Notes: generated by a model from the sequence alone, not told the origin. 64,000 bases of DNA from Synaphobranchus kaupii (GCA_029718625.1 CM056391.1:24218305-24282304), one strand, 5' to 3'. Shown: positions 24,023 through 37,150, numbered from the stretch's first letter. Translations and numbers: made by a program.

Positions 24023-24028
24023 ATTTCC

Positions 24029-24775
24029 CTTATCGAAAAAGAATATACTGCAGTAGATTGTAAATATATCAAAATTATCTTCACAATATATTTAAAATAT
24101 ACTGCAGTATATTACATTTCCATATGGGTTATTCCAGAGGAAGTCCAAAACCAGTTGAGACAAAATTCAACAATGCATAAAATTGGGTTTAGGTCTAGGA
24201 CAATCGTATAAGAGATCAAGAAACTGTCATATTATTAATTTGACAGACAGAACCTCTCCCTCTCTTTGTCTGGTGGGAGAGGCCTAGACTTCATATCTCC
24301 TTAATTATGCTTGTTTCAGTTTTAAAGGGAGATCTAATTAAAGGAAATTAGGGTTTCCATGTATGCTTGAGCAGAGAGGGAAATTAAATCTGATCAGAGC
24401 TGTTGTGCTAACATTTGTACCATGACCTGAATAAGAGCATTTTCTTTTTCCATTTGTAGAGCGGAGATGAAAGATTCAGGTCCCAAAGGGCAGAGAGCTC
24501 CTTGGATTTGCCTTATCTGCCACTGTAACTGACTTACACCTGATACAGCGTATTGGGTCAGGTGACTTCCTATGCAGGAGATTAGTTCACTTAAACAATT
24601 AAAAGATGAGACAAAGTGAATGGGCAGCAGACTATACAGCCCCTGTAGGACTCTAGATGGACATCTCTGATATACAGGCCTATGTGAGCACTGCTTATTG
24701 TCAAACATTTATTTAATACATATATAAGGTCTTTGTTATCTTAGAAAAAAAAATCTAAATAAGAACATCCTTCAA
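24029..24775. other. no gene seen; possible conserved non-coding block
   Basis: 24240-24380 is balanced in composition and carries CTTAATTATG and TCTAATTAAAGG words. It could be a conserved element but that needs alignment. Nothing coding was recognised. Confidence 0.4.
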
Positions 24776-26223
24776 CCCTTTGATGCACAAGCCCTCCACA
24801 CCCCCTCTAATGCACAACATGGGTCAAAAATGACCTACATTCATTTCCTACGTAATTTGATGTATACCTGAGTGTTTCTTTGCTATATCTTTGGAATCAA
24901 TTTATTTCATCATTCAGTATTCCTGGTGTTTATTAAATATCTTGTTTTTGATGACCACAAATCATTGTTTTCATTTTTCCTTTCTTACTTTTTGAATAAA
25001 AATAATTTTTCTATTACTATCCCAAGTTTACACACATGGGTAAAAAATGACCTGCATAAATAAAGGCATACTATAATAATAATTTTGTTAAAATAATGAT
25101 TTTAGCAGTGATTTGGACTACACAATAATCCATTGATATTTGAAATATGTTTATTTGTCACTTTTCAGCACCTACACACATATCTGATAACTGATAACAC
25201 TGTTATTGATGTAAATGTCAATCTTCAGTATTATTAAAACTGTAGTGAACTGTAGTGAATGTAAAAAAACTCTAAACTCAACAGTAACAACATCCACTTG
25301 TATTGCTTTGTTGTTTGTCTCAGTGCATACATTCGTGACAAATTACATCAACATGCTTGACGCTGTGATCCTTGCACACAGGTCTGTTGCATTGTGAACA
25401 CCAACTGCTGACCTTTCGATCATTGACAGCTGGGCAGATCTTACACCTCTTCCTCTTAACTTGGCCGTGTCCGACCTTCTCCTGTGGCTGGGTGGTGGCT
25501 GGGTTTGGATTTTTCAACCCACATCTTCCCATTGCCTCTGTAATATGCTTTTGGAGGTGGGTGCTGCCCTCCATGCACCTCTTCATATATGGCATGACAA
25601 GCTCTTTGCCCAGCTCCTTGATGAATAGCCGGAGCGCATGGCTCACACCTCCCATGTAATCAGGGTGCTGTGTAGTGAAGATGGTTTAGGCATTGAGGGG
25701 AGCAACATCCAGGACATTGTGCTAGAGCACCATGGGCCATCTCCGTGTTCTAGCTATAGAATAGAATATGTCAACAGCTAGCTAGCTAATATTATTAGAC
25801 ATATTTCTCTTTCTCACTAGTAATGGATGTGCAAATATTATGTACTGTTAATATTTTCTCAGGTAAAGAAATTGTAAAATAAAACTTACATGTATCAGAT
25901 GTGCAAAAGCAAGTCTTGCAGAATTGTGAAATGTTTGACAGGGGAATAGTTGTCCGCAGTAAATATGTTCCTAACTGTACACATTTACAAAGATCAAAAG
26001 GTTCCTACCGGGTCATTTTTGACCCATGTGTGTAAACTTGGGATAGTAATACAAAGATTATCTTTATTCAAAAAGTAAGAAAGGAAAAAATGATTTGTGA
26101 TTATCAAAAACAAGTTAATTGAGGAATACCTAGATTGCTGAATGATTAAATTCATTTATTGCAAAGATATAGAAAAAAAACTCCCCGCCGGGTTATTTTT
26201 GACCCATGTTGTGCATCAAAGGG
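24776..26223 (-). mobile_element. piggyBac transposon relic
   Basis: The ends are inverted repeats starting CCCTTTGATGCACAA; the right end continues CATGGGTCAAAAATAACCC, while the left has an extra ~27-bp block before its CATGGGTCAAAAATGACC. The right flank is TTAA (26224-26227), the piggyBac target; the left flank TCAA is one change away. Longer inverted arms (24920-25060 against 26010-26120, shared CCCAAGTTTACACACATGGG) lie inside. A transposase remnant is on the minus strand. Confidence 0.85.
25320..25655 (-). pseudogene. piggyBac transposase C-terminal remnant with Cys-rich finger
   Basis: A 111-codon frame. MGGVSHALRLFIKELGKELV resembles the end of the piggyBac DDE domain, and the C-terminus RCKICPAVNDRKVSSWCSQC, VCKDHSV and VICHECMH is the Cys/His-rich domain that binds element ends in this family. 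The DNA-binding N-terminus and the catalytic Asp residues are gone, so it cannot catalyse transposition. Confidence 0.85.
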
Positions 26224-27122
26224 TTAAATTTACATCCAAAATCAATACTAAATGTGGATTTATTAATTTGTGGATTCTGCAGGAGATGCCTGTTGTTACA
26301 TTGCTAATGCATTTCATTTTTTGCTGTGTCTGAGGAGTGACACTAAGCTCGGTAATAAAAGCCAATGGTGCATATTTTGAAAAAAAAAAAAGAACCAGAA
26401 AACATGGTACATTTATCATAGGTAGAAAGAACCGGGTTTGGAAATAAAGGCAGCAAAAAAGGAGAGAGGAGAGACAATATTTAAACCAGTCACAGCTTGA
26501 CTTTGTTTTAATTTGCTCATGAGGCCGAGCGCAGGCCTGCATGAATCAGTGTTCAGTGTTGCAGTCTCCTCTATGGCACGGAAGGTCTGGATGCTGTGGT
26601 TCTCTCTCCTCTACATGTGCCTTGCACTACACTACTTTTTTTCATTTAAACTGTGACAATCATCAATGTCTTCAGGGAAGTTACAAAATGATACCTTGCA
26701 GAATAGCATTTTTATACAATACCTCAAACAGTGTATCTGTTTATTTTACAATTTCAAAGATTGCATGAACTCTCAAATTTAATGAGTGAATGATGGAGGG
26801 CAGGGCCAATTCTAGACATAGGCGACACAGCATGGCCGTCCGTATGGGCGGGCGCCAAACGAAGGGAAATACCTGTGAAAATATGGAAAATGGAATGCAT
26901 TGTGTTCAAAGGGCCTGACTTTTTAAATGCTTCTTAAGTGAAAGAAAGCCACTTTGGTCACATCCTTGACATGTGTCCAAAGCGACCCTAAGTTCTTGAT
27001 ATGGGGTGTATTGCTTGAAATCGAGCTTACAAGCAATCAATAATGCTGTTTTGGGTTTTAGAGCCAGTAACTAGGACCTCAGATTTACCTTTATTCAGCT
27101 TAAGAAAACTTATTGACATCCA
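26224..27122. other. no gene seen
   Basis: Non-coding DNA following the piggyBac relic; a poly-A tract at about 26380-26391 is the only simple structure. Confidence 0.5.
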
Positions 27123-27770
27123 AGGCCCTATCTTACACTCGGCGCAAAGCGGTGCTAACCTAAACGCAAGTGTCTTTGCTATCTTACACCCGGCGCTAGG
27201 TTCATTATAACACCTAGCGCTTATGTCCTTTAACTACCATGTATTCTTGCGCCCGTTGCAAGTGAACTGGGCATGTTGGTCTTAAGATGAGGAGTGGCCA
27301 GGATTATTTTTGGCGTATTGCTATCTTGAGCCAGCAGAAAGCGCTTGCGCTAGAACCACCACAAACCTGGTCTAAAGTCATGTCGCAGTTGTTTACATGT
27401 TATTTTAACGGCGCATATAAGTGCGTCTACATAGGCGTGTGCACAACGCGCGTACCCTCCTGTCTGTTACACACAGGGGCGCGCACAAGCATGACTAAAA
27501 TATCTAGATCACAATGTGAAATATTATTATTGTGTAGGCTATATCAAAATGCATAATAATAAAAGGTTCCATAGGTCCACATACCTTTCCCTCAGCGACA
27601 ATTACATTGCTCTCAGCCCACTCCATCAACATCCAGGCGATGTGCGATGGTACAGGACAATGGCTATCCATTAAAAAGGAGCTGATAACACCTATATCAA
27701 GCCTAATGCGCAAATTGTCATTTGCACCTAATGCGTGAATTGTCATTCAATGGAAAACTTGCGCACTGCA
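27123..27770. mobile_element. Harbinger-like DNA element fragment (tentative)
   Basis: The left boundary AAGGCCCTATCTTACACTCG followed by GCGCAAAGC resembles the termini of fish PIF/Harbinger elements, and a related motif repeats at 27175-27195 (CTATCTTACACCCGGCGCTA). The interior is rich in GCGC words, unlike its AT-rich surroundings. A minus-strand frame with HIAWMLMEWAESNVIVAEGK is present but unrecognised. No matching right end was found. Confidence 0.45.
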
Positions 27771-28499
27771 ATAGACGGACATTTGAGTTCTGAAAATGCG
27801 CTTCAGATGTCATTACAATACAGCTCTGTTTATCTAGGAATACAGCCTGTAAGTAAATAGAATGGTTTGTGACTGAAAAAAGTTCAAAACCTTGTCCAGT
27901 GAATATTGCTTTTATTGTTTTTCAAATAGCCTAGGCTACAGTGGACTCGCTGTGCATAAGGTTTTTTCGATAGCCTATGGTTAAAAAACGGAGATAAATG
28001 TCATCATGTTAACTGAATTGTAACCTTAGCTATTCTTCGTCCTTCATATTTTTTAAATTACAGTGACAAGGTTTCCATACCCTCAGCTTATTAAAACCCT
28101 GCTGATTTCACCTGTTATTCCATAACTGAACAAAAGATTTTAAAGAGAACTAAGCGTCTAATTAGAAACGAAATTTGCAGCACATTACAAAATTAATTTA
28201 CAATTAATTTTAATGCCATTATCTGCATGTGCGCTTTACAGGAGCAGGTCTGTTTCCCTTGCTGTAAATCACACTTTTCACGGTCTTCCTGGGAAAGTGG
28301 ATCGTTTTAAAGCATTACGCTACCAGTAAAACAGGTTGGTCACATTTCCATAAGCAGGACATTATAAAACAAGGTAAAATATGCTGAACCTATGGGTTGC
28401 CAACCTGACAGATTTATTAAGGAAAAATATTAAGGAAAAATAACATTATTTATGTTATTAATACCAAAATTAATTAGTACCAGAAAATAAGATATCAAG

Positions 28500-28757
28500 A
28501 GTCTTTTGATATTGTTGGATCACAGACATCAGGAAGTCATGGCCTGCAAAGGATATGCGACCAGATATTAAAAATGATTACTTTATTCTACATTATGTTA
28601 AACTGTCCAATATTTTTGATGCCCAAAAGTGGGGGGGACTATGTACAAAAGGTTCTATAATTTCTAAACGGTTATGTATCGGTTTTCATCCGATATGGAT
28701 GAAAATACCCTCGAAAAAATGTGTCACTGTCCAATGAGTTACGGTGCTCACTGTATG
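28500..28757. mobile_element. Tc1-like transposon relic (terminal part)
   Basis: 28507-28560 is an inverted match to 51190-51245 of the Tc1 relic, and 28640-28757 shares AAAAGGTTCTATAA(C/T)TTCTAA, GATGGATGAAAATACCCTC-type sequence and the GTGTCACTGTCCAATGA... CACTGTA end with the MITE at 7367-7583. It ends at a CACTGTA terminus. No coding potential remains. Confidence 0.7.
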
Positions 28758-31234
28758 TCCAATCTGGAGTTGCTGGAGTTGAGGAAAACAACGAAACCCA
28801 TCTTTATTATTTACACCTCTAATATATCTTCTTACAATAGCTGGAGTTGGACTATGGTGGAGGTATCATTCTGCAATGGTGTAGATAACTCATTGTCCAA
28901 TAAATTAGTCAATGTAAGTGGGAAACTAATGGCATTCTCATAGGTCAGCTCCCCACAGATCAATGACACAACCAGGTTTGTCAGCCATAAAATTGCAAGG
29001 TTGGGGGTCAAAAGAAAAAGGTAATAGTGTGCCAAATTCTTTAACTGTTGAAAATTGTAGATTAAAAGAACCTTAACATTGTATAATATTATTTATGATG
29101 ATTGCAAAAAGTTTCTTGAGAAAGTTTGCAAATACTCCATTTAGGAGGAGGGCCTGTAATTACTATTTTCCCTACGTAGTTTTGACCAATTTATAATGAC
29201 AGTTAAATCTACATTTAACCACTGGAAACTTTTAGAACTAACTGTAATGAAATACTGGGTGCTCTCTGGCATAGAAAGCTACCACTGCAAAGCTGAACAG
29301 TGTTGGACACATGGCTTTACCCCACGGGGACCAATCAGGAGGGAGATCAGAGAGCTTGGCCGCTTTTGCAGGCAGTCTGATTCCGCTAGAATCTGCTAGA
29401 AACCCCTTGGTTTAAAAATTCTGTTTCTGAAAGAGCGAGAGAGAGCACATGGCTCTTTCCTTTAAACAGCTATAAAACCTTAATCCTCCACAATAAAAGC
29501 TACAAAAAACCAACCGTTTTGCCAACTTAATTACACAGTGCATTGTTTATTTAGAAAATTAATGATATTTCAAAGATTGCTAATACAGTATGAGAAATAT
29601 TGCTAAATTCAAAACAGAAAGCATAATACAAAGTGAAATTCCTCAGCGAACAGATCTTTAGATCAACCAATACCGATAAGTTAAATATACAGTATATGTT
29701 TTCAATTGACAATATTAGCAGCAGCGGGTCAATGAACACAGGCATCCTTTTCCAACTGACATTATAATTCAAAGACTTCTCATCCAAAATAGGCTATAGT
29801 TTGGATCAGTAGCCATTAGCCAAATGAAAACAAAATAAAATAATTTTTAAATCTCTTCAATTATTACTTTCCGGCGAGGGAAGGTTTTAAACATATGGCA
29901 TGTGCAGGAGCATTGATAACAGCTGTGGGTTGGGTGAACACGAAATATAAATCTTAGCTAATTTGGCCTGTATAAGACAGATACAGTGAAGAATTCTAAA
30001 TCTTGCTTAGCACAGAGGAATGATTGAGTGCACTGCTGATGCATAAGATTTATGTCTAGGTATCATTCCCAAAGAGTCCTCTAGTCACGCAGAGCTTGAG
30101 GATTTATCACACAAATTTCAATGTATATGAGTGAAATCCCCCTGTCCCCTGTCCACTCAGACCCCTGTTTAATATGTGCTCTGTCCCCTCACTTTGCAAT
30201 ATACAGGACACAGTGTGCGAAAAAATCCAACAGAACTCTTTCACACTAACGAGGAGGTAGTTCGTATTTATGCCCTGCTCTTGTACTATAAGTTGTAGTT
30301 TTTACTTCCGGTTTACTTACTGAAATTGTCGGATGAGTGTGCTCCTGAATCCCCTCAACAAAACCCCAGAAATAAGGGTTTTCATCCAGAGATCTTAACT
30401 ACCCCCATTTGTGAGAAAAAGTCGCCCACAACACTTTTTGATGAAGTTGACTCAAATATGCGCCCTCATGGCCACAGTCTGTTGTCCTCACAAATGAATG
30501 AGGGCAGCCTGGAAGGGGATAGGAGCTTTTATTGTACAACATGTCTGATTTAAAACATGGGAAGAAAAAGTAAAAAAAAAAAAAAAGTCTGAATCAAATC
30601 AAATAAAAAACAAGATCTCAAGAATACAGGTGGCAGATTATTATTGTGTAAATGGAGAGTTCATTATATTACCAAACAGGGTCCATCTCCATCCAGACAG
30701 ATCTAATCTAATAAGGGTTCCCTCAAATGCAAACCATGTTTGCTGATATTGTCACAAGCAGGTGGGGCTGACTGAGTGAGTACAGCAAGGGGTGGTTTTG
30801 GCTGAGGTAGCAGTAGCTTACCTTAACAGAGCACACCTGTGATTTGTAATGTGGGTGAGGCAGATGGGGGAATAGAAGAAGTAACCAATTTAAAAAAAAA
30901 AGAATGTTCAAATGTTTAGTAAATGAAAGAGGAATCTGGGGAGAAGTTTTAATTAGTTTAATCCAACCAACTTGAAATAAAATTGTTTCAGTAAATCCTG
31001 TTTACATTGTTGAAACTAGGGGCTGAATTATTATTATTTTTAATTCATTAATTTTTTAATCTGGAGTACTTATTTGTCACTATTCTGGGTACACCTTTGC
31101 AGGAGAAAGTGGAGAAGTGTAAATGTAATGAGGTGGAATAAATGGGGCTAAAGCCTGCTTAGATTGTGATACCATTGCTCAGAGTATAAAAAACAAACAC
31201 AAAATTTAGCGCATTTTTATTCTGAAAATGCAAA
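28758..31234. other. no gene seen
   Basis: AT-rich non-coding sequence with short poly-A tracts (about 30572-30587, 30890-30901). No exon or repeat family was recognised. Confidence 0.5.
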
Positions 31235-31717
31235 AGTATTGGGACAGTGACACAATTTTTGTTGTTTTGTCTCTGTACTTCAGTATGTTGCATTTAAAAT
31301 AGAACAATGAATAAAAATAATGTTGAAGTGCAGACTGTCAGCTTTAATTTGAGGGTATTTACATCAATATCGGGTGATCCGTGTAGGAATTACAGCCCTG
31401 ACCATCACTCTTTGTTTATGGCCAAAAAGCGATATTTTTTTGTCTCATCCGACCATAGAACCCAGTTCGAATCAAAGTTACAATGACGCTCAGCAAACTC
31501 CAGGAGCTTAATTTTATGGTTGGTCGACAGTACAGGCTTTCTTCCAGTAAGCCTCCAAATAGCTTGTTGGCATCAACGTGCTAATTATACTATTGGAGAC
31601 TTGGTGACCCCAAGGTGCAACCTACTTCTACAATTCTGCAACTCTAGGCTCTCAAACCATCCTGTGCGTGGGGGCAAAATATACTTGTCCACTTTTCTCA
31701 CAGTAATTATTGTCTTA

Positions 31718-33677
31718 CAGTTTTTTACGATTGCTTTGACTAATTTTGCACAACAGAATTTCAATGTGCAAAACTCTTAACACAGAATGCTATACTGCTC
31801 ATTTTGGGTTCAAAATGTAATATAGCATGCAAAATAAAAATACCAGTGTCAAATCAGAGAATATTATATGCAAAAGTTTATCACAGCATCAGAACATTAG
31901 ATATTTCAAACAATGAAGTTAAATAATTGCTGCATTTTCAATATACCATACAACAGTCATCATGAAATAATGCTGCCAAACACAAAATCCTTCTGATAAA
32001 AAAAGAGTTTGAAAGTTTTTTGGTCATAACGCAAAATGCTATACTCCTAATCTTGGGCTCAAAATCATATATAGCATGCACAATAGAAACAACTGAACCA
32101 AATTAGATTGTATTTCATGCTAAAGTTTATCATAGTGTCAGAACAGTGGATATGTTTATCGTTGAAGTTTAATTATTGGTGCATTTTCAAATACAACGGC
32201 CATTATCAAATAATGCGGTCAAACACAAAATACTTGTTACCAAAAAAGACTATGCAATGGTCATTTCCTCATAAATACTTGGAATTATGTACAGCAATCA
32301 TCCCCTGTGATAGACTTCAGTTTTGCGCTTGTGTTTTTATGAAAGACAAACAAAATATTAGATTATATGAAGTTTAATCATTAAAGAAAAATCATACAGT
32401 AATGCAGTACTGCAAACTCAACTGTATTGTACAGTAAAAACAAAAACAACAGTAAAAGCAAAAACAGTTACAGTAACAACAAACTTTACTGTAAAGTAAA
32501 AAAAAAACTGCTTCTCGGTGCTTAAGCAGTATTATGCCTCTCCGCTGCATTTGGCCACAGAATTTTGTCGACGTCGCATCTGATGTCTTCGTTGGCAAGA
32601 CAGCGCTGGTAAAATATTTTAGAGTGCCTTATCCACCCCTGACACTGCTGGGCTGTAATGTCGCATGCCTCTTCCATGGCCTGAAGGAACGTTTCCGGCT
32701 CATATGGACACCTATCGTATACCTTCCACCTCCAGGCCGAGAAAAACTCCTCGATGGGGTTCAGAAAGGGGGAGTAAGGTGGAAGGAATTGGAATCGGAA
32801 CTCTGGATGGGCTGTAAACCAGTCTTGCACAGCCAATGCACGATAGAAGTTTACATTGTCCCAGACAATGATGAACACCATCTGAGCATTTGGCTGTACG
32901 AGACGGTTGTACAGCCCATCCAGAAAATGTATGAGGCGCACGGAGTTGTATGCCCCCAGCAGAGGGTCAGGCTGACCAATCAGGGATGGATGTGTGTGGG
33001 CCTGCCCAATGGTCTCAGGGCCGGGTCTAGGCAAACTAGGCATGTACAGTACCTATTACCTATATACTGTATATTTACTGTACATGGTCCACGACCATGA
33101 CCCTGTCCTTCGTTACCAACCTCAACCTCACTGACCTGCTCCATGTTGTCAGAAACTGCCATTCAGGTTTCTAAGCAGCCTTTTATGTAGTGGTGAAGAT
33201 ATTATCAATAGTGTTGCAATGCTACTCACCTGGGCAAGGTTGTTGGAAGTACTGAGACATGACCACAAACACCTATTGAATTGATTTAGTGATCTGCATT
33301 TGTAGTAATAAACATTTGAACATTGTTGTAATATTAGGTGGCTGTATTCTGAGAATGGAGCATATGATTTAGAGTTTTGCACTTTGTATCTCAGCATAGG
33401 ATGTAGTGTCCTAAGGTAAGAATTCTGCAAGTCAGTTTAGCACTTTGCGTTAACAGTTTTACACTTTGTATGTCATCATAGGATGTAGTGTCTTAAGGTA
33501 AGAATTCTGCAAGTCAGTTTAGCACTTTGCGTTAACAGTTTTACACTTTGTATGTCAGCATAGGATGTAGTGTCTTAGAGTATGAATTTTGAAAGTCAGT
33601 TTGGCACTTTGCATTTTGAGTTTTGTATATTGAAATTCTGCTGTGCGAAATGAGTCAAAGCAATCGTAAAAAAACTG
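31718..33677 (-). mobile_element. IS630/Tc1-superfamily DDE transposon with TA target
   Basis: The inverted termini start CAGTTTTTTACGATTGCTTT and continue GACT.ATTT.GCACA.CAGAA, about 60 bp matching between the two ends. They are flanked by TA on each side (31716-31717 and 33678-33679). The interior has two subterminal direct repeats: a ~250-bp pair at the left (31790-32000 and 32040-32240) and an 82-bp unit at the right repeated about three times (33399, 33481, 33563). A transposase fragment lies in the middle on the minus strand. Confidence 0.88.
32522..33043 (-). pseudogene. DDE transposase C-terminal half (IS630/DDE_3-like)
   Basis: A 173-codon open frame with two of the three catalytic acidic positions: VWDNVNFYRA (second Asp, residue about 61) and YSPFLNPIEEFFSAWRWKVY (third acidic residue, Glu, about 99). 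The ALAVQDWFTAHP helix and the C-terminal WIRHSKIFYQRCLANEDIRC are typical of the fish IS630-like proteins I recall. The N-terminal helix-turn-helix and the first catalytic Asp are not in this frame. A neighbouring frame (MAVSDNMEQVSEVEV..., 33162-32980) could be a displaced N-terminal piece. The element as present is probably non-autonomous. Confidence 0.85.
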
Positions 33678-33970
33678 TAATAGAGGAAATGGGTATTTTC
33701 ACACGCTTAACTATTTTATATAGGCAATGCTTGATTTAAGAAGGTCAACAACCTTTTGTCTCATTCATTTGTGTGTTCTCTAACCGTCCCCATGTTGATG
33801 GATGACTAAGAGTGTTTGGCATGTGTGTGACCTCATATTTCTACTGGGGTATAAATCCAGCCATGGAGGACCACTTTAGGACCAATTGAACTTAAAAAAG
33901 TAAAGTATAAACTGCAATATACTTCTATTAGATTTTGGGGGGCGAATACTTCTGACCTATTTAAAAAATA

Positions 33971-35354
33971 TGAAAAATATTTATATCTTGATGAAGAAAT
34001 TATTTTTATTTGAACTATTGTACCTCAGAGGTTAGATTTCTCTCGTATTTTGAGTGTAAGACAATGCTGATAACCAAAGATATTTTTTCACAGCCTTTTT
34101 TTGCTCATCTTTACCAAGGCCGCCAACAATTCTGAAGGACACTCTGTAAAATCTTTGAAATATCATAAATGTTGTGGGAGAGCAAGATATGGATTGATAT
34201 GTCCAAGGACTGAATTACGTTAAAGAATAATCGAAAGTAAAGACCAACCCTACCATGCGTCGTAATAAACAGGAATATATTGAGATTGAATATCCCTATG
34301 ATAGAATCAGCTGTAAAGTGAGCGGTAGGGGCATTTTATGAGTTTGGGGAGCAATCATCAGAAACCATCCTGTGAAATTCCACAATGTATCCATCAGGTC
34401 CAATGGATTAATTCAATGCATGTAATGGCCTCTTGTTATTCTCTATGAGAGACACTTAGCATTGAATTCAACTATCATTTTGTTCTTCAAATGCAAGTGT
34501 CAGTTTTTTTTCATCATAAAAACAGCTAGGCGAGTTCAGAAAATAACAAAAAAAATTATTGAAAAAGAACCACTTGTGGAAATTTGCAAGTCAATGTTAA
34601 GGACAAAACCAAGGCTTGATTCTTCAAGGGCTGCTCAAAGCTAATTAGTCAGCTAATGTGTGAGATTCATAATGATCAGAAGTATAAAAAGTAATTAATG
34701 TAGTTTATACACGCTTGGGTAGAAGGCAAAGCATATGCTGTTTGATTTAAGGGAATCAGTATAGCTATGCCTTTGGTCTTGTAATTAAATTTTAAATGCC
34801 ATAAATAACGTGTCGAACCAAATGGGGTTGTATTTATGTCAGCTGGGTGGAAATTCCATTTTATGATATGGAGTTCCTTTAACGTCGTATTGTCTTCATT
34901 TGAGATAAGAAGAATATATGACGCAAGAAAAGGCTCTGCATTTTAGGGAGGCTAAACTCCAGGAAAAGGGTAGATAAAATATGTAATGAAAGAAAAATGG
35001 AAAAACCCGGTCCTCACTAATATCTGCTCGACTGTGATTTGTAGTGTTATAGCATCTGGCTCTGCGTCATTAGTTAAATCATGCATTTGAAATTCAGATC
35101 TCACTTTCCACAGAATTGATATATGATCTCTTAGATAGGGATATGAAAATTCCTGAGGTACATTAAAATGTTTTTTTTTTTTTCTTTTCTTCTTTTTTAC
35201 ATGGAGATTAGTTAAAAATAACTATGTTCTATATTATTCAGGACACTATATGAGAAAATAGGTGTTATTGTAGCCTGATGTAGTGTTAGGGAAAGTAATT
35301 TAGAAACCAGTACTGATACAGTAGGGTCTCCGGGGTGTTAATTAACAATGTATA
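33971..35354. other. no gene seen
   Basis: AT-rich non-coding DNA. No exon or named repeat was recognised. Confidence 0.5.
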
Positions 35355-37130
35355 TTTAATATAATAATGCATTCAATTTCTATAGCGCTTTTCTAGGTAC
35401 TCAAAGTGCTTTACAGTTTAAAATTACACACAGTAAAATTATTTAATAAGTAGTTAATAAAAAATAATAATAAAAAATAAAAATAAATAAATAAAATAAA
35501 ATAAAATAATTAAGACAGATAAAAAGAAGGAGTATAATTTAAAATTTCAGTCATGGGATAGAGGGGAGGATGTTTAACAGGGGAAAGCCAGTTTGAAGAG
35601 GTGGGTTTTGAGAGCCTGTTTGAAGGATGGTAGGGTGGTTGCCAGACGGATGTGGATGGGGAGGGCATTCCAGAGGGAGGGTGCAGCAACTGAAAAGGCC
35701 CTGTCGCCCCAGGTCCGGAGCTTGGTCCTGGGGATTGTCAGATTGTTCGTGTCAGCGGACCTGAGGCGACGGGAAGGAGTGTGACGGGGGAGGAGGTCAG
35801 AGAGGTAGGGAGGGGCCAGGTTATTTAGGGCTTTGTAGGTGATGAGCAGTATTTCGTAGTCAATCCTGTGTTTAACCGGGAGCCAGTGGAGGTTGTGGAG
35901 GACAGGGGTGATGTGATCTCGGCGACGGGTGGAGGTGAGCAGACGGGCAGCAGAGTTCTGAACGTATTGTAGTTTATTGAGGATTTTGTTGGGTGAACCA
36001 TAGAGGATGCTATTGCAGTAATCGAGTCTGGAGGTTATGAGGGCATGGATGAGGGTTTCAGCAGCGGAAAGGGACAGGGAGGGGCGGAGGCGGGCAATGT
36101 TCCGGAGGTGAAAGAAGGCAGTTTTGGTGATGTGGTTGACGTGCGGTAGGAATGAGAGGGTGGGGTCGAGGATGATGCCGAGGTTGCGGACATGGGTGGA
36201 GGGGGGTGACGATGGAACCGTCAATGGTGAGAGAGAAGGTCTGGGTGGAGCGGATGAGGGAGTTTGGGCCGATGATGAGTATTTCCGATTTATTGCAGTT
36301 GAGTTGGAGAAAGTTCTGTTGCATCCAAGTTTTTATATCAGCAAGGCAGGTGGTGAGGGTGGAGTGGGTGGTTGAGGTGATGGTTTTGGAGGAGAGGTAG
36401 AGTTGTGTGTCGTCTGCATAGCAATGGAAGCGGAGGCCATGGCGGCGGAGAATTTGACCCAGGGGAAGTATATACAGGATGAAGAGGGGGGGGGCCGAGC
36501 ACTGATCCTTGGGGGACACCATGAGTGACTGGGGCGGTGGAGGATTGGCAGTGGTTTATGGAGATGTATTGGTGTCTGTTGGAGAGGTAGGAGGTGAACC
36601 AGGAGAGGACAGTACCGGAAATGCCAAGGGAGTGAAGGCGTGAGAGGAGGATGGAGTGGTTGATGGTGTCAAAGGCGGCGGTGAGGTCGAGGAGGATAAG
36701 GATGGTTAAAGAGCCGGAGTCAGCAGAGAGAAGGATGTCATTAGTGATTTTCAATAGTGCAGTTTCTGTACTGTGATTGGTGCGGAAGCCGGATTGGAAG
36801 GGTTCGTAGAGGTTATTGTTGTGGAGGTGGGTTTTGAGTTGAGCGGCGACAGCTCGCTCAAGGACTTTAGACAGGAAGGGGAGGTTGGATATGGGCCGGT
36901 AGTTGTTGGGGATGTCAGGGTCGAGACCAGGTTTTTTTAGAATGGGGGTAATGGCAGCAAGCTTGAGGGAGGGGGGGACGAGACCAGTGGACAGGGAGGA
37001 GTTGATTATGTTGGTGATAAGTGGGGAGAGAGTGGGGAGGCAAGCCTTGACTAGGAAGGTGGGGATAGGGTCGAGGGCACTGGTTGATGACTTCATACTG
37101 GTAATATGGGCTGAGAGAGAACATTTTATA
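35355..37130 (-). pseudogene. 5'-truncated L2-like LINE with two frame breaks
   Basis: A second L2-type element, different in sequence and much more GC-rich than the one at 52-55 kb. It starts within the region before RT ([20 protein letters not shown]), then [35 protein letters not shown] and GVPQGSVLGP in the first frame; PLFILYILPLG and YADDTQLYLS in the second; [30 protein letters not shown] and [10 protein letters not shown] in the third, ending at 35574. The switches lie exactly at a 9-G run (36486-36494) and a 6-G run (36201-36206). The 3' end (35355-35440) shares TCAAAGTGCTTTAC with the other LINE. No other stops interrupt the frames. Confidence 0.88.
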
Positions 37131-37150
37131 CCAATAAATTTTTTTATGGG

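Larger units (their letters stand above)
31235..33970 (-). mobile_element. Old Tc1/mariner-type relic, split by a younger transposon
   Basis: 31240-31360 (inverse of the AAATTGTGTCACTGTCCCAA terminus, and CAGACTGTCAGCTTTAATTT) belongs to the same Tc1 family as the elements at 7.4 and 28.6 kb. 31440-31560 in antisense encodes the Tc1-like transposase stretch around FDSNWVLWSDETK, with several stops. Sequence after 33680, containing CTAAGAGTGTTTGGCATGTG and a GAATACTTCTGACC end, appears to be the other side of the same relic. The DDE element at 31718-33677 sits inside it. Confidence 0.6.

Noticed and set aside
32534..33100. 188-codon plus-strand open frame
   Set aside because: Antisense to the DDE transposase, whose minus frame carries recognisable catalytic motifs.
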